From: Rarobacter incanus
GTDB lineage: Bacteria > Actinomycetota > Actinomycetes > Actinomycetales > Cellulomonadaceae
DNA length: 64,000 nt
Direction of reading: 5' to 3'
NCBI RefSeq assembly: GCF_006715765.1
Contig: NZ_VFNV01000001.1
Span: forward strand, 1,178,001 to 1,242,000
Below are positions 19,533 to 28,313 of this stretch, piece after piece; within the stretch, counting starts at the first letter, position 1; every line of letters starts with the position of its first letter. A program made the position numbers and the translations under genes. The notes under the pieces are model-generated. The model was not told the origin of the DNA. It worked only from the letters and a program-made list of their open reading frames with translations, and did not search any database.

Positions 19533-20072
19533 CTACTCGGCGGCGGGAGGCGTCTGCCCGGTGCCCGGTTGGAAGGTCTGCCCCGGTCGATACGTCGGCC
19601 CCGATTGGGAGCCGTAATCCGGCACGGTCGCTTGCCCGGAAGTGGCGGCGGGTCCCCCGCCCGGCGCCTGCCCGGCTTGCGCCGAGTGAGCAGAATCGGG
19701 CAGCCGATCACCGCCTTGGGGCCCAGCTCCCGCCGCCTCATCCAGCACGGATTGGATGGCGTCGGTGGCCGCGGGCCACGCGAGTTCCAACCTGACCTGC
19801 GCGGCCGCGTCGTTGTCGTTGCGACCGTCGATCTGTTGGGAGCGCAGGCCCTTGCGGCTACCCGTCTTCGCGTCGTTTCCCTGCACGTTGGTCGCCTGCG
19901 AGGTCGTCGTGTCCTCGAATTTGAACCGCGCGTTCGCGTTGCGGTAGTAGTTCCACACGAAGTAATACAGGGCGACGCCCGCCAAGACCGCGAAGATGAA
20001 TAGGGCGCCCGGCCCGTTCGAGTCATCCGACGTGGAACTCGCGTACACCGTCGCCGCTACCTGCATAATCAC
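19533..20072 (-). CDS. single-pass membrane protein, third gene of the YdjGHI-like set
   Basis: A 179-residue protein with one membrane helix near 24-43 (ALFIFAVLAGVALYYFVWNYY). A polar cytoplasmic part follows and ends in a Gln/Gly/Pro/Thr-rich tail. The GTG at 20072 overlaps the TGA of the zinc-ribbon gene by 4 bp; an ATG two codons later is the alternative. It occupies the place of YdjH-type small membrane proteins in the three-gene set. The role is inferred from context only. Confidence 0.7.
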   Translation of the reverse strand: MIMQVAATVYASSTSDDSNGPGALFIFAVLAGVALYYFVWNYYRNANARFKFEDTTTSQATNVQGNDAKTGSRKGLRSQQIDGRNDNDAAAQVRLELAWPAATDAIQSVLDEAAGAGPQGGDRLPDSAHSAQAGQAPGGGPAATSGQATVPDYGSQSGPTYRPGQTFQPGTGQTPPAAE

Positions 20073-21220
20073 AGGAAAAACACCACCCCTCCGCCAATCA
20101 GCGTCACAAGCGTCACGGCGGCGGAGAAGAATCCCAGCTTCGCCTTGTTGATGGGAACGGACCCCATCACCGCTCCGGTGCGGCCGTTGACGGCAATATA
20201 GTGCAAGAATTCCTTGCCGCTTCCGCGCCTTTCGTAATAGGAATACAGCCAGATCGGCGCGTACATCGAAAGATACCGGGCGCCCTTGACCTTGACTTTC
20301 CCGCCGGTCCACTTGACGCCGCGGTCGTACTTTGTCAGGGTCCGCCGCATCAGCGAAGTGCCGATCCCAAAGACCATGCTGCCGACGCGCCAACCGACGT
20401 CCTGGACATCCAAATCACGCTTCTCCGAGGTGTACCCGCCCAGGTAATTTGCGTTGTACTCGACTGCCTTCTTCGTGTCGAAGGGCAGCACCGCGTTGAT
20501 GACGTTCGCCGTGTCCTGCGCGCGGCTCATCCCTGCCCGCTGGCCCGAAGACTCGACCGTTAGATCGTCCACCGTTATGTCGAAATCCCTTGCCACGCGG
20601 TAGACGTCCGCGTCGTATCGGGTCTCGGAAGAGTTCTCGCCGGTGCTGACGGTGTATCGCCGCGTCTGCACCTCGCCCTCGCCCGCCATTTCGACATGCG
20701 CGTTGACGTCCGCAACCAGGTAGGGCATGTAAACACCCACCACGTTGGCGGCAGAGAACTCCCTCTTGAACCCCTTATGGGCGAAGAACATCCGCTTTTT
20801 TGCGAATTGATTGACGAGTTCCACTGCCTGGTCGTGGCTCAGCGAGAACGGCAGCACAGCATCCGGCACGGCCCCATTCGCCACCCTCTGGTTGAGCGAG
20901 AGCACGGAACGGCACCAGTGGCACCGTGCCTGCACGTTGGTGGCGGAGTTGATGACGACTTCCGCCCCGCAACCCTGGCACTTGATCGTGACGACATCGG
21001 CAGCGTTGGGGTCGATTGCGCCCGCTCCGCGAGCGACATGCATACCCGTCAGCGCGGAGATCTCAGTGTCGTACCCCAGCGCCGCCTCAATGTTGCGCTC
21101 GGTCCACTGCGCGCGGCAATAGCGGCAAATCAACACGCCCTTTTGCTGCGAGTAGGCAATATCCGTCGAACCGCACGTCGGGCACTTATCGTGCCCGCCC
21201 ACCTGCAGGGGAACGCTCAT
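20069..21220 (-). CDS. TFIIB-type zinc-ribbon membrane protein (YdjG-like)
   Basis: 383 residues. Two zinc ribbons are at the N-terminus: Cys13/16 with Cys32/35, and Cys81/84 with Cys100/103. A soluble beta-rich domain follows (about 120-355), and one membrane helix closes the C-terminus (about 362-383). In Bacillus subtilis the homologous YdjG belongs to a set that works with a PspA-like protein at stressed membranes. It overlaps the SPFH gene by 4 bp. No PspA gene is visible in this window. Confidence 0.85.
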   Translation of the reverse strand: MSVPLQVGGHDKCPTCGSTDIAYSQQKGVLICRYCRAQWTERNIEAALGYDTEISALTGMHVARGAGAIDPNAADVVTIKCQGCGAEVVINSATNVQARCHWCRSVLSLNQRVANGAVPDAVLPFSLSHDQAVELVNQFAKKRMFFAHKGFKREFSAANVVGVYMPYLVADVNAHVEMAGEGEVQTRRYTVSTGENSSETRYDADVYRVARDFDITVDDLTVESSGQRAGMSRAQDTANVINAVLPFDTKKAVEYNANYLGGYTSEKRDLDVQDVGWRVGSMVFGIGTSLMRRTLTKYDRGVKWTGGKVKVKGARYLSMYAPIWLYSYYERRGSGKEFLHYIAVNGRTGAVMGSVPINKAKLGFFSAAVTLVTLIGGGVVFFL

Positions 21221-22443
21221 AGACCGAGGACCTTGGCCTTCGCCGCGTCGAAGTCCGCCTGCGTGATCAACCCGGCGTCGAGCATCTGCTTGAACTGCGC
21301 GAGCTTGGCTACGGGATCGCCCGCATCGCCGCCGCCGGGAGCGGCCGGCTGGGCAGCGGGCGCTTGCTGCGCCGGCGGAGCGGGGGTCGCAAACGGGCCG
21401 GGTGTCGGCTGCGTCGGCTGCTGGATCGAACCCGCCATGCCGCCCGCTGTGCCCGCACCCATACCGAACATCGCCAGGCCCGCACCGCCGCCGGTTTCCC
21501 CGGCCGCCTGCACGCCGCGCGCGACGGACTGCTGCAAGAAGGTGTTGCCGCGCTGCCCAGAAAGCGCATCCGCCTTCTTGACATCGGAGAGCAACGCGCG
21601 GGTGTCCTCGTCATATTCAATCGCTTGGATAGCGACGCTAATGATCTCCAAACCGCGTTCGGTTCGCCACTTATACCCGTCCTCAACCGCCTGACCCAGC
21701 GACTGCGCGAATCCGAGCGCATCGGACTGGATCCGTGTGATCCGGTTTCCCTTGGACGGGTCGTTGGTGTACATCGAAAATGCGGGAGAAAGCGCGCTGA
21801 CGACCTCGTTAAAGAGCTGCGAAGCCGCGTCGTTGTCGATGTCCGTGAAGTCGAATACGGGACCGTTGGGAACAATGTATGTTGCCGGCACGAAGCGAGT
21901 GACGAACAAGACCGGATCGACGATCTTTAGCGTGTACGTGCCGCGGACCAATGCCCCAACCTGCGCGTTGAGGTACGCATCGTCCCAGTAGATTTCCGAC
22001 TGCGTGCCGAATCGGTTGTTCGGGATTTCCTTGAGGTTGACATAGATTGCCAGCTGCTGAGCCCCCGGCTGCCCGCCAAATTTGAAGCGTTCCCAGGACG
22101 TCTTGACCAGAGGGGAAATGAACCCGTCGCCCGCAAAGATGGATTGCGAGTTCTGGTCGTCGCTGGTGAACGTGTAGCCGCCCGGCTCGGCAATGAAGCC
22201 ACTAATGCGACCCTCCGTGAAGGTGATCAGCCCGTAACCTTCGGGGACCACAATCTTTGAGCCATTCGTGATGATGTTGGACGAACCCTTGGTGTTGGAC
22301 CCGCGCCCCGCGTTTTGCCCCTGGGGGACTGCCGCGAAAATCGCTGCCGTGGGGGAAAGTCCCGCAGGCGGGGCCAAAAAGTCAAGCCATTGATCTGCAA
22401 ATGTCCCGCCGATTGCTCCCGCAAACGCTTTGATGAATCCCAT
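21217..22443 (-). CDS. SPFH-domain protein with C-terminal SHOCT (YdjI/virion-core-like)
   Basis: 408-residue protein of the SPFH/virion-core family that groups with TFIIB-type zinc-ribbon proteins. The SPFH part covers about 60-300 (IVVPEGYGLITFTEGRISG, then strands and the ALSPAFSMYTND region). A Gly/Ala/Pro/Gln-rich linker (about 310-370) and a SHOCT helix pair follow (DPVAKLAQFKQMLDAGLIT, 372 onward). It is the first gene of the three-gene set. Likely role: a membrane-associated oligomer in envelope stress. That is family-level inference. Confidence 0.85.
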   Translation of the reverse strand: MGFIKAFAGAIGGTFADQWLDFLAPPAGLSPTAAIFAAVPQGQNAGRGSNTKGSSNIITNGSKIVVPEGYGLITFTEGRISGFIAEPGGYTFTSDDQNSQSIFAGDGFISPLVKTSWERFKFGGQPGAQQLAIYVNLKEIPNNRFGTQSEIYWDDAYLNAQVGALVRGTYTLKIVDPVLFVTRFVPATYIVPNGPVFDFTDIDNDAASQLFNEVVSALSPAFSMYTNDPSKGNRITRIQSDALGFAQSLGQAVEDGYKWRTERGLEIISVAIQAIEYDEDTRALLSDVKKADALSGQRGNTFLQQSVARGVQAAGETGGGAGLAMFGMGAGTAGGMAGSIQQPTQPTPGPFATPAPPAQQAPAAQPAAPGGGDAGDPVAKLAQFKQMLDAGLITQADFDAAKAKVLGL

Positions 22444-22702
22444 TCGTCACTCCCCTAGTCGAGTGGCGCACCCAGCGGGTTCGCCTTTGATCGCGGTTCG
22501 AGTCTTAGAGTACTTTGCGAATCCGCAAAGAGCCATGGCTGCGGCTGGGTAATCAGTTAGCAATTACTGAGCGCTCCATGCGTCGTGTCGCGGTCGCACC
22601 ATGACCGCCTGTACCAGGGCGCCTTCGCCAAAGGAATGCACCGACACCGCGCGGGCAGTGCGGCACGCCCCCGCGAAAAGGGAGGCCCCACTGCCCCGAC
22701 TT

Positions 22703-22730
22703 TTGCATTTTCCCTATCGTTGAGTACAGT
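22703..22730 (+). promoter_or_regulatory. candidate promoter of tRNA-Thr
   Basis: TTGCAT (22703-22708) and TACAGT (22725-22730) with a 16-bp spacer lie 35 bases before the tRNA. The rest of the 322-bp gap from 22444 shows no feature I can support. Confidence 0.4.
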
Positions 22731-22765
22731 AGTGGGCGGTCCGCGCGTCACCACGCGTAGGCCAC

Positions 22766-22841
22766 GCCGCCTTAGCTCAGTCGGTAGAGCGATTCACTCG
22801 TAATGAATAGGTCACCAGTTCGATTCTGGTAGGCGGCTCCA
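22766..22841 (+). tRNA. tRNA-Thr (anticodon CGT)
   Basis: A full cloverleaf can be drawn. The acceptor arms are GCCGCCT and AGGCGGC, the D-arm GCTC...GAGC, the anticodon stem ATTCA/TGAAT with loop CTCGTAA, and the T-arm ACCAG-TTCGATT-CTGGT. The 3' CCA is encoded (22839-22841). The anticodon CGT (22799-22801) reads ACG. The 3' ends of tRNA genes are common integration sites, and an accessory region begins directly downstream. Confidence 0.97.
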
Positions 22842-23215
22842 TAGGGGATGCTTGATTTTTCGCGGATTCTTCCGCGATTCCGCGGCAGGTTCTTCGCGAC
22901 CGTGCTCACATTGTTCACCGTTTTCCTTTTCCGAGGCTACTCCCTGTCGTTCGAGGCGAGCCTAGTCATAAACGGGTTGAACTACTTCGGACAGTTTCGC
23001 GTACGACAGCTACGCCACCATTCGCTGTCGCGCTGCGTTTTCTTGCTCCAGCAACCGGCTCCGCATACGTGCTTCGCGCGATTCGCCAACACGGCCTCGC
23101 ACGACATCATCACGGAACTAATACGCATACGGCCCGAACACAATGGACCCTCAGGTCCGCCCTTCCGGGCAAGCCAAATCAGGCATCATCTACTCGTGTG
23201 ACAGCCCGTTCGACG
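22842..23215. other. gene-free stretch after tRNA-Thr
   Basis: No ORF here has a ribosome binding site or protein-like composition. The only structure seen is a short inverted repeat at 22861-22876 (CGCGGA...TCCGCG). No integrase gene and no direct repeat of the tRNA 3' end were found by eye. Confidence 0.5.
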
Positions 23216-23536
23216 CTATTCAGGAAGGACATCAAAGTCAGTATCTTTCAAAGGCGGAGATACAACAATCGAACCCAAAACCCTAATTACGATCCCAGCA
23301 GCAATCAAGGAGCAACCCAGGGGGGTAAGGGTCCACCGCATTGTTGTGATCAAAAGATCAACGATGTCAAGACCAGGGTTAATGACCTGGTTCGTGATGC
23401 GGTCCTCAGCCAGGCTCGCGAAAACTTTGGGACCATAGACAGCAACAATGGGTCCCAAGACATTCAACGCTATTCCCCAGATGAAGCATCGCCGGACCGC
23501 ATCATTAATCCTGTGGGGTATCGGAAAATTGCTCAC
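23216..23536 (-). CDS. two-helix membrane protein of unknown function
   Basis: 106 residues with two hydrophobic segments (CFIWGIALNVLGPIVAVYG and LGCSLIAAGIVIRVLGSIVV) and a charged tail. I recognise no family. The ORF is open to 23752 inside the upstream gene. The GTG at 23536 is chosen because GGAGA lies 6 bases before it and it starts 14 bp after the upstream stop. The base composition looks poorer in GC than the core genes. It forms a tight pair with the exported protein upstream, so an immunity or anchoring partner is possible; that is speculation. Confidence 0.6.
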   Translation of the reverse strand: MSNFPIPHRINDAVRRCFIWGIALNVLGPIVAVYGPKVFASLAEDRITNQVINPGLDIVDLLITTMRWTLTPLGCSLIAAGIVIRVLGSIVVSPPLKDTDFDVLPE

Positions 23537-23549
23537 TGATTTCTCCACT

Positions 23550-24368
23550 TCAGGTGTTCCATTTGCCTGCCGCATAGATAGAAGCAAGTGACGTCGCTTT
23601 GAAACGAGCTTTCCCAGCAACGTTCCCCCACGGAACTGCCTTCGTAGTAGCAGTATTACTGAACGCAGATCCCAGATTGTAATACTGCGACCAGGTTCCG
23701 AAGACACTGCCGTTGTAGCCACGGTAGTAGCCGTATCCTCGACCGGCGGCACCCTGGTTCGATCCTTCGGTCACAGTGAATGTGTACGCGATTTTGACGC
23801 CCCAGTCGACGCCGATGATCGTGTCGCCCTCGTAGGACGGAGACCAAGCGTTGGCCAGAGCAGCCCAAGTTCGAACGTTTGCCTTAGCTGCGGTCGAAGG
23901 AATATCTGAACTACTTGTGAGTTCGACAGTGCGCCCGGATTCATCGCTCGATAAGAGAGTGGCACCTAAGTTGTCAGCAATTTCGATTGCGTCTCCGAAG
24001 TTTCCAGTTCGTTTGGCGAGCACGATAGTTTCGATGTCTTGGATTGTCATGCCGCTAGGCAACGAGCCATCGGCCTCAGCCAGCACGACGAAAGGGTCAG
24101 CATCCCTGTCGTTTACGTTCAAGAGTTTGGACTGTTCCGCTGCTGCAGAGCCGAATTCGGCCGATGGCTCGTAGAAACCCTCAGAATCGGGGTAGAGCAC
24201 CACGTAGCCGTCACCGTTCAACGGCGGTCGTGCTTCTTGCGTCGAATTTGGTCGGGTATCAGCTGCAGTCGAACTTGTGCTGCCCGCAACGACAATATAA
24301 AGGCCAAGCATCACTGCCACTGCGCTTGCTGCAAGTTGCCTTTTGTTCTTCCACACTGATTCCCACAT
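23550..24368 (-). CDS. exported protein of unknown function in the tRNA-adjacent region
   Basis: 273 residues. A basic N-terminus and hydrophobic segment (about 8-32, AASAVAVMLGLYIVVAGS) indicate a signal peptide. The middle is acidic. The C-terminal part is rich in Gly, Tyr, Asn and aromatic residues (GRGYGYYRGYNGSVFGTW) and ends GKWNT. That end vaguely recalls lactococcin 972-like bacteriocins, but the protein is far longer and I do not assign it. The ATG at 24368 is preferred over one 7 codons upstream because the signal peptide begins there. Lower GC than the flanks suggests transfer. Confidence 0.65.
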   Translation of the reverse strand: MWESVWKNKRQLAASAVAVMLGLYIVVAGSTSSTAADTRPNSTQEARPPLNGDGYVVLYPDSEGFYEPSAEFGSAAAEQSKLLNVNDRDADPFVVLAEADGSLPSGMTIQDIETIVLAKRTGNFGDAIEIADNLGATLLSSDESGRTVELTSSSDIPSTAAKANVRTWAALANAWSPSYEGDTIIGVDWGVKIAYTFTVTEGSNQGAAGRGYGYYRGYNGSVFGTWSQYYNLGSAFSNTATTKAVPWGNVAGKARFKATSLASIYAAGKWNT

Positions 24369-24578
24369 CCTTGTAATCAACAGCGTCACTCAAGTTTTCC
24401 TGAGTATACACTGAAGAGACTGAGTCCACTTGGATTGCATCAGTCCTCAACTGCTTAGTCGGTGCGGAGCACCTTCCGAGGCAGTCGGCCGACCCCTCCG
24501 GTCCTGCCTTGGGCGTCCAGCGCCCGTCCAGGCTACCCCGGCGCTCCCACTAGCAACCTGCTCCAGTACGACGCATGC

Positions 24579-24648
24579 CATACCACGGCGCTGAGGCCGA
24601 TTCTCGCGCAACCTGACGTCTCAGTTTGCTAGAACTGGCCGTGGTATG
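24579..24648. repeat. 11-bp inverted repeat downstream of the rep relic
   Basis: CATACCACGGC (24579-24589) and its exact complement (24638-24648) enclose 48 bases that contain a shorter CTGAG/CTCAG pair. It could be a terminator or origin structure of the former element. No gene is seen in the rest of 24369-24749. Confidence 0.5.
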
Positions 24649-24749
24649 ACACGCGTCCCACCTGCACGGACGGCTGACAGCGGGACCCTCGCGCTACGGA
24701 GTCCCTGGCCGACACGCCGGAACCCCGGCGGCAGGACCTACGAGGCTCA

Positions 24750-25555
24750 TCAATCAGGTGCCCGTCCGTGGACGTTCCTCAACACACGGTCTAAGGCGGT
24801 GGCGGCTCGTTCGCCATCAACTAGTCGACGAGCAGCTACTGCCCAGACGAACCGGTCAGAGCAGGAAGCTTCGCTTTTTGCCATCAGCGCCGCATAGTCC
24901 TGACGATGACGGCGCTGCACCGCACGCGTCAGGCCTGTAAGTGACCATCGCGTGTGTTCCGACGTGGCACGTCCTCGCGCATCGCTCACTGTCACCACCC
25001 GCGACCGAGCGCCCCCCTGATCGTGTGCGCGAGCCTTAAAGAAAAGCGAGTGGCGGCCGCGTGCCGCCTTATCGCAGGCCATCAGGTGAGCAGCATAGTG
25101 GAGTCGCCGCCCATGCTCACGCCCGTAATCTGACGACGGACCGCCCCCATCGGACACGTCCTTCACCATGTACTGCACGGCCTTGGTCATGTACCAAATC
25201 GATTGGACGGTTTTTCCTTCAGCAATCAGCGGATCAGCCTTCACCTGAGTCCCGAAGTGGTAACGCTGCCCGCATGTGTCCACTATGGACGCAGTCCGCG
25301 CGATATTCGCTAAGATCGCGGGCATAACGTACTCACCTGCGGGAAGCGCAGGACCGCGTTCACACGGAGCGACCCTCTCGCCTGCCACTCTCGGGCTAGC
25401 GCATACGCCATCGACGGTACAATTCGCCGTATTTCCCGGACCACTCGATTCCACAGCCGGCCAATCTGGTAGTTCCAGAACACCGCATCGTCGCAGTCGT
25501 CGTCATCCAGATCAAGGGGTAGACCACGCAAAGTCAGCATCCTGTTCTGGATCAT
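24750..25555 (-). pseudogene. frameshifted rolling-circle replication initiator (RepSA-like) relic
   Basis: Two frames join into one Rep-like protein. The first (25555 to about 25340) contains FWNYQIGRLWNRVVREIRR and EWQARGSLRVNAVLRFP, the layout of actinobacterial RepSA-type initiators. The second (from about 25340) continues AGEYVMPAILANIA, then YHFGTQVKADPL and KAVQYMVKDV, whose Tyr (25170-25172) sits where the catalytic Tyr-x-x-Lys is expected. The HUH motif HxH reads RVN (25358-25366), and a frameshift lies near 25340. The 5' part is missing. Identification rests on motif order, not on a search. Confidence 0.5.
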
Positions 25556-25731
25556 GGCTCACACCGCAGCTCACCCTGGCGGCGGGTTTCGCCTGTTCGA
25601 CGCAGCTTTGGGATCGTCTGAAAGTCGTGGGCATGCCCCGATTATGCGGTCTGTTCCAGGGTTCCTTATTCGGTTCGTTTGTTGCCTTGATGCTGCCTTT
25701 GCGGGGCCGACCCATGGGCCAGCCCCGCTAG

Positions 25732-26631
25732 CTATATTCCCTGGCTTTTACCTTGCGCCCGCGCCTGCAGCGCCTCGGACTGAACCATAAAGTCCTCGGT
25801 ATCTAGCACCGTGCCCTCAAACTTTTGCTGCAGCATCGCCATGGTACGTGCGACCATTGGCGCCGCGCGCCGCCGTGCGATCATGTGCAACGATGACGGC
25901 ATCTCTTGGGTTAGCTCCTCAGGGTCTGGTGGAATCCACGACACCTCGTAAACGTGCGGACCGTAGTCACGCCAGTCGACGGTCGCAAGCGCCGGCGGCA
26001 AGTCACGGGTTGCCCGTGACCGTTTGATGACGATGGTCCCGTCGTATTCCAAGGTGGTGTAAAGCGCGGTTGTCCCGTCGGAATCCTGATATTCCTGGGC
26101 TCGCGGCAACACACTGCGCACGACCTCTTGCACAATCGACATCGGTTGCGGGTCTGGCGAATATAGCCGCAGATCGACCAGTGATTCTGGGTCGGGACGC
26201 AAAATCGTTCCCGATTCCTGGATCACGCCACCCCAACAGTGCTTAGCCACGGCCAGCGCCCATTCGCGCAATTCGGCGACGTGTCCCGGTTCAACCTCTG
26301 GCAACACGAATATGCTGTGTGGAACACCCAAAAGCCCCAACTGTTGGGCCTCTCGAGGTCCCAACGGCAAAGGCCCCGTAAGGACAATCTCTGGAGTCAA
26401 CGCGAACTGTGGGTCAACAGGATCGGGCGCCGACATGGCGCCGCGAAAACGCGCGCCCCCGGACATTTTGGGTGCTTGCCGGGAACTTGCGGATTCCTCC
26501 GGGGTCACGACCCACTGCGGGCGCTCAAATTTGGCCGAGGCCAGCGCCACAATATTGCGGTGCTCCGGAATGGCGAGGCACGCATGCATCGCCGCTTGCA
26601 CTGGCAGAACTTCCAACGCTAACGATGTCAT
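25732..26631 (-). CDS. protein of unknown function
   Basis: 299 residues, soluble, no signal peptide, with a mixed alpha/beta pattern and a long C-terminal helical tail (MVARTMAMLQQKFEGTVLD). I do not recognise a family. The start has no good ribosome binding site; internal ATGs at codons 15 and 56 are alternatives. Codon use is closer to the core genome than that of the pair at 23.2-24.4 kb. It lies 108 bp after the secreted peptidase gene on the same strand. Confidence 0.7.
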   Translation of the reverse strand: MTSLALEVLPVQAAMHACLAIPEHRNIVALASAKFERPQWVVTPEESASSRQAPKMSGGARFRGAMSAPDPVDPQFALTPEIVLTGPLPLGPREAQQLGLLGVPHSIFVLPEVEPGHVAELREWALAVAKHCWGGVIQESGTILRPDPESLVDLRLYSPDPQPMSIVQEVVRSVLPRAQEYQDSDGTTALYTTLEYDGTIVIKRSRATRDLPPALATVDWRDYGPHVYEVSWIPPDPEELTQEMPSSLHMIARRRAAPMVARTMAMLQQKFEGTVLDTEDFMVQSEALQARAQGKSQGI

Positions 26632-26739
26632 AGGACGACGTTAGTCGGGCCATGATGCGGGAGTGTTACGTGCTGCGTTCCATTTTTGTTTCAGATTGCT
26701 TTGCGGTCACTCGAACGCGATGAACCATTGTGCTCTGGA

Positions 26740-28308
26740 TCAGCAGGTTGTCCCATCCTTCGGCACAGTGCCACTGACTAAATAGTCGTCAACAACGCCA
26801 AGGACGCAGTCGTTGGACATGCCGTAGGCTCCGTGTCCCTCGCCCTCATAGGTGACCAGGATGCCGCCGTCCAGCACCTCGGACAACCCCTGCGCCCACG
26901 AATACGGGGTCGCGGGATCGCCCGTCGACCCGATGACCACAATGGGCCCGGTGCCCCGCGCGCTGACGTCGTAGTCACGCTCGATCGGGGAGTAGGGCCA
27001 GTCGTAGCAGTCCCACACCCGCTGCACCCACGCATCGCCCAGGGTCGGCGCCGCCCGCATGATCGAGTCGGCTATCTCGGTGCCGCGGGCGAGCGTCAGC
27101 GTCGTCTGCGGTTCCAGGCAGCTGATGGCAACAAAGGCCTGCCCCGCGGTCCCATCAAAGGAACCGTCCTCGTTGCGTGATTCGTACGAATCGGAATTGG
27201 CAAGGAGTTGCGAACCATTCCGGTCCCGAATCGCCTCCCCGAGCGCGCTGGTGAGCACCGGCCACAGCGATCGTGAATACAGCGGATAGATGATCCCGAC
27301 AAGCGCACGGCTCTGGGTCAGTTGCCTGTCATCCGCACCGGTCAGTGGCGATTGCGAGACGTCATCGAGCAGGGTCGCGATCTGGGCCAGGCCGTCATCG
27401 ACGCTTCCGGATAACGGGCACCCGGATTGTTCCAGGCAGTAAGCAACGTATGACTTCAGCGCCGCTTCGAAGCCGGCGGCCTGGTCGATTTCCATTTGCG
27501 CCGGGTCCACCCGCGGATCGATCGCGCTGTCTAGCACCATGCGCCCGGCCCGTCCCGGGAAGAGCGCCGCGTAGGTGCTTCCGAGCAGGCTGCCGTACGA
27601 GTAGCCCAGATAGTTCAGCTTCTTCTCCCCCAGCGCGCTGCGGATCGCGTCCATGTCGCGGGCAACCGACTGGGTGTCGACGTGGGCCAGCAGGTCCCCC
27701 ACCGCGGCCTTGCAGGCTTGCGCAAACATGCGGGACGAGGCCCGGGCCTCGTCCATCCCGCTGGCCGTGAAGGGGAAGGACTGCGCCAGGCGGGCGTCCC
27801 ACCGCTCGTCGGAGTAGCAGCGAATACCGCTGCTCAGACCGGTACCGCGCGGGTCGAAGCCGATCACGTCGTAGGCGTTGAGGGTGTCCTGCCCGAAAAT
27901 GCGCTTGACGTGGGTCACGAATTCGGTTCCCGATTCGCCTGGTCCGCCGGGGTTGATGAGCAGCGAGCCCTGCGCCTTACGGGCCGCCGGCAGCTTTTTC
28001 AACGCGATGGATACCTGGGCGGTGCCCGGGTCCGCCCAGTCGAGCGGCACAGTGATGCTCCCGCACTCGAATGAGCCATCGCAGGTGGACCAGTCGATTG
28101 CCTGCCGGTAATACCTGCGCAGATTCTTGGGGATGCTGCGATCGGCTTCCGCGTTCGCCCCCGTTGCCAACTGCCCCTGCCCGCCGTCGCTCGACGTGGG
28201 CAGCGAAACCTGCACCTTGTCGTAGGTTGGCGCTGAACACCCAAGATTCGCCAGGATAGCGGTCCCCGCCGCCAGCAAGGCAACGAACTTGCGTCCCACC
28301 GCGCTCAC
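26740..28308 (-). CDS. secreted alpha/beta-hydrolase peptidase (tripeptidyl aminopeptidase/TAP-like)
   Basis: A 522-residue exported serine peptidase of the SCO7095/TAP type that removes short peptides from protein N-termini. The N-terminal hydrophobic stretch ends in LANLGC (Cys24), a degenerate lipobox, so it may be a lipoprotein. The oxyanion segment INPGGPGESG is at 118-127 and the nucleophile is Ser237 in GYSYGS. Near the C-terminus, GSTGDPATPY carries the acid and GEGHGAYG the catalytic His of the TAP-like domain. It starts 5 bp after holB ends. Confidence 0.9.
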   Translation of the reverse strand: MSAVGRKFVALLAAGTAILANLGCSAPTYDKVQVSLPTSSDGGQGQLATGANAEADRSIPKNLRRYYRQAIDWSTCDGSFECGSITVPLDWADPGTAQVSIALKKLPAARKAQGSLLINPGGPGESGTEFVTHVKRIFGQDTLNAYDVIGFDPRGTGLSSGIRCYSDERWDARLAQSFPFTASGMDEARASSRMFAQACKAAVGDLLAHVDTQSVARDMDAIRSALGEKKLNYLGYSYGSLLGSTYAALFPGRAGRMVLDSAIDPRVDPAQMEIDQAAGFEAALKSYVAYCLEQSGCPLSGSVDDGLAQIATLLDDVSQSPLTGADDRQLTQSRALVGIIYPLYSRSLWPVLTSALGEAIRDRNGSQLLANSDSYESRNEDGSFDGTAGQAFVAISCLEPQTTLTLARGTEIADSIMRAAPTLGDAWVQRVWDCYDWPYSPIERDYDVSARGTGPIVVIGSTGDPATPYSWAQGLSEVLDGGILVTYEGEGHGAYGMSNDCVLGVVDDYLVSGTVPKDGTTC

Positions 28309-28313
28309 CTAGC

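Noticed and set aside
22848-23201. 117-aa ORF just after tRNA-Thr
   Set aside because: No ribosome binding site, 6 bases from the tRNA end, mixed low-information composition; an integrase fragment was looked for and not found.
24646-24940. Short plus-strand ORFs opposite the rep relic
   Set aside because: Antisense to the Rep-like frames and without start signals.
22766-26740. Second attachment site matching the tRNA-Thr 3' end
   Set aside because: No repeat of the T-arm/acceptor sequence was found downstream by eye; a search outside the window is needed.
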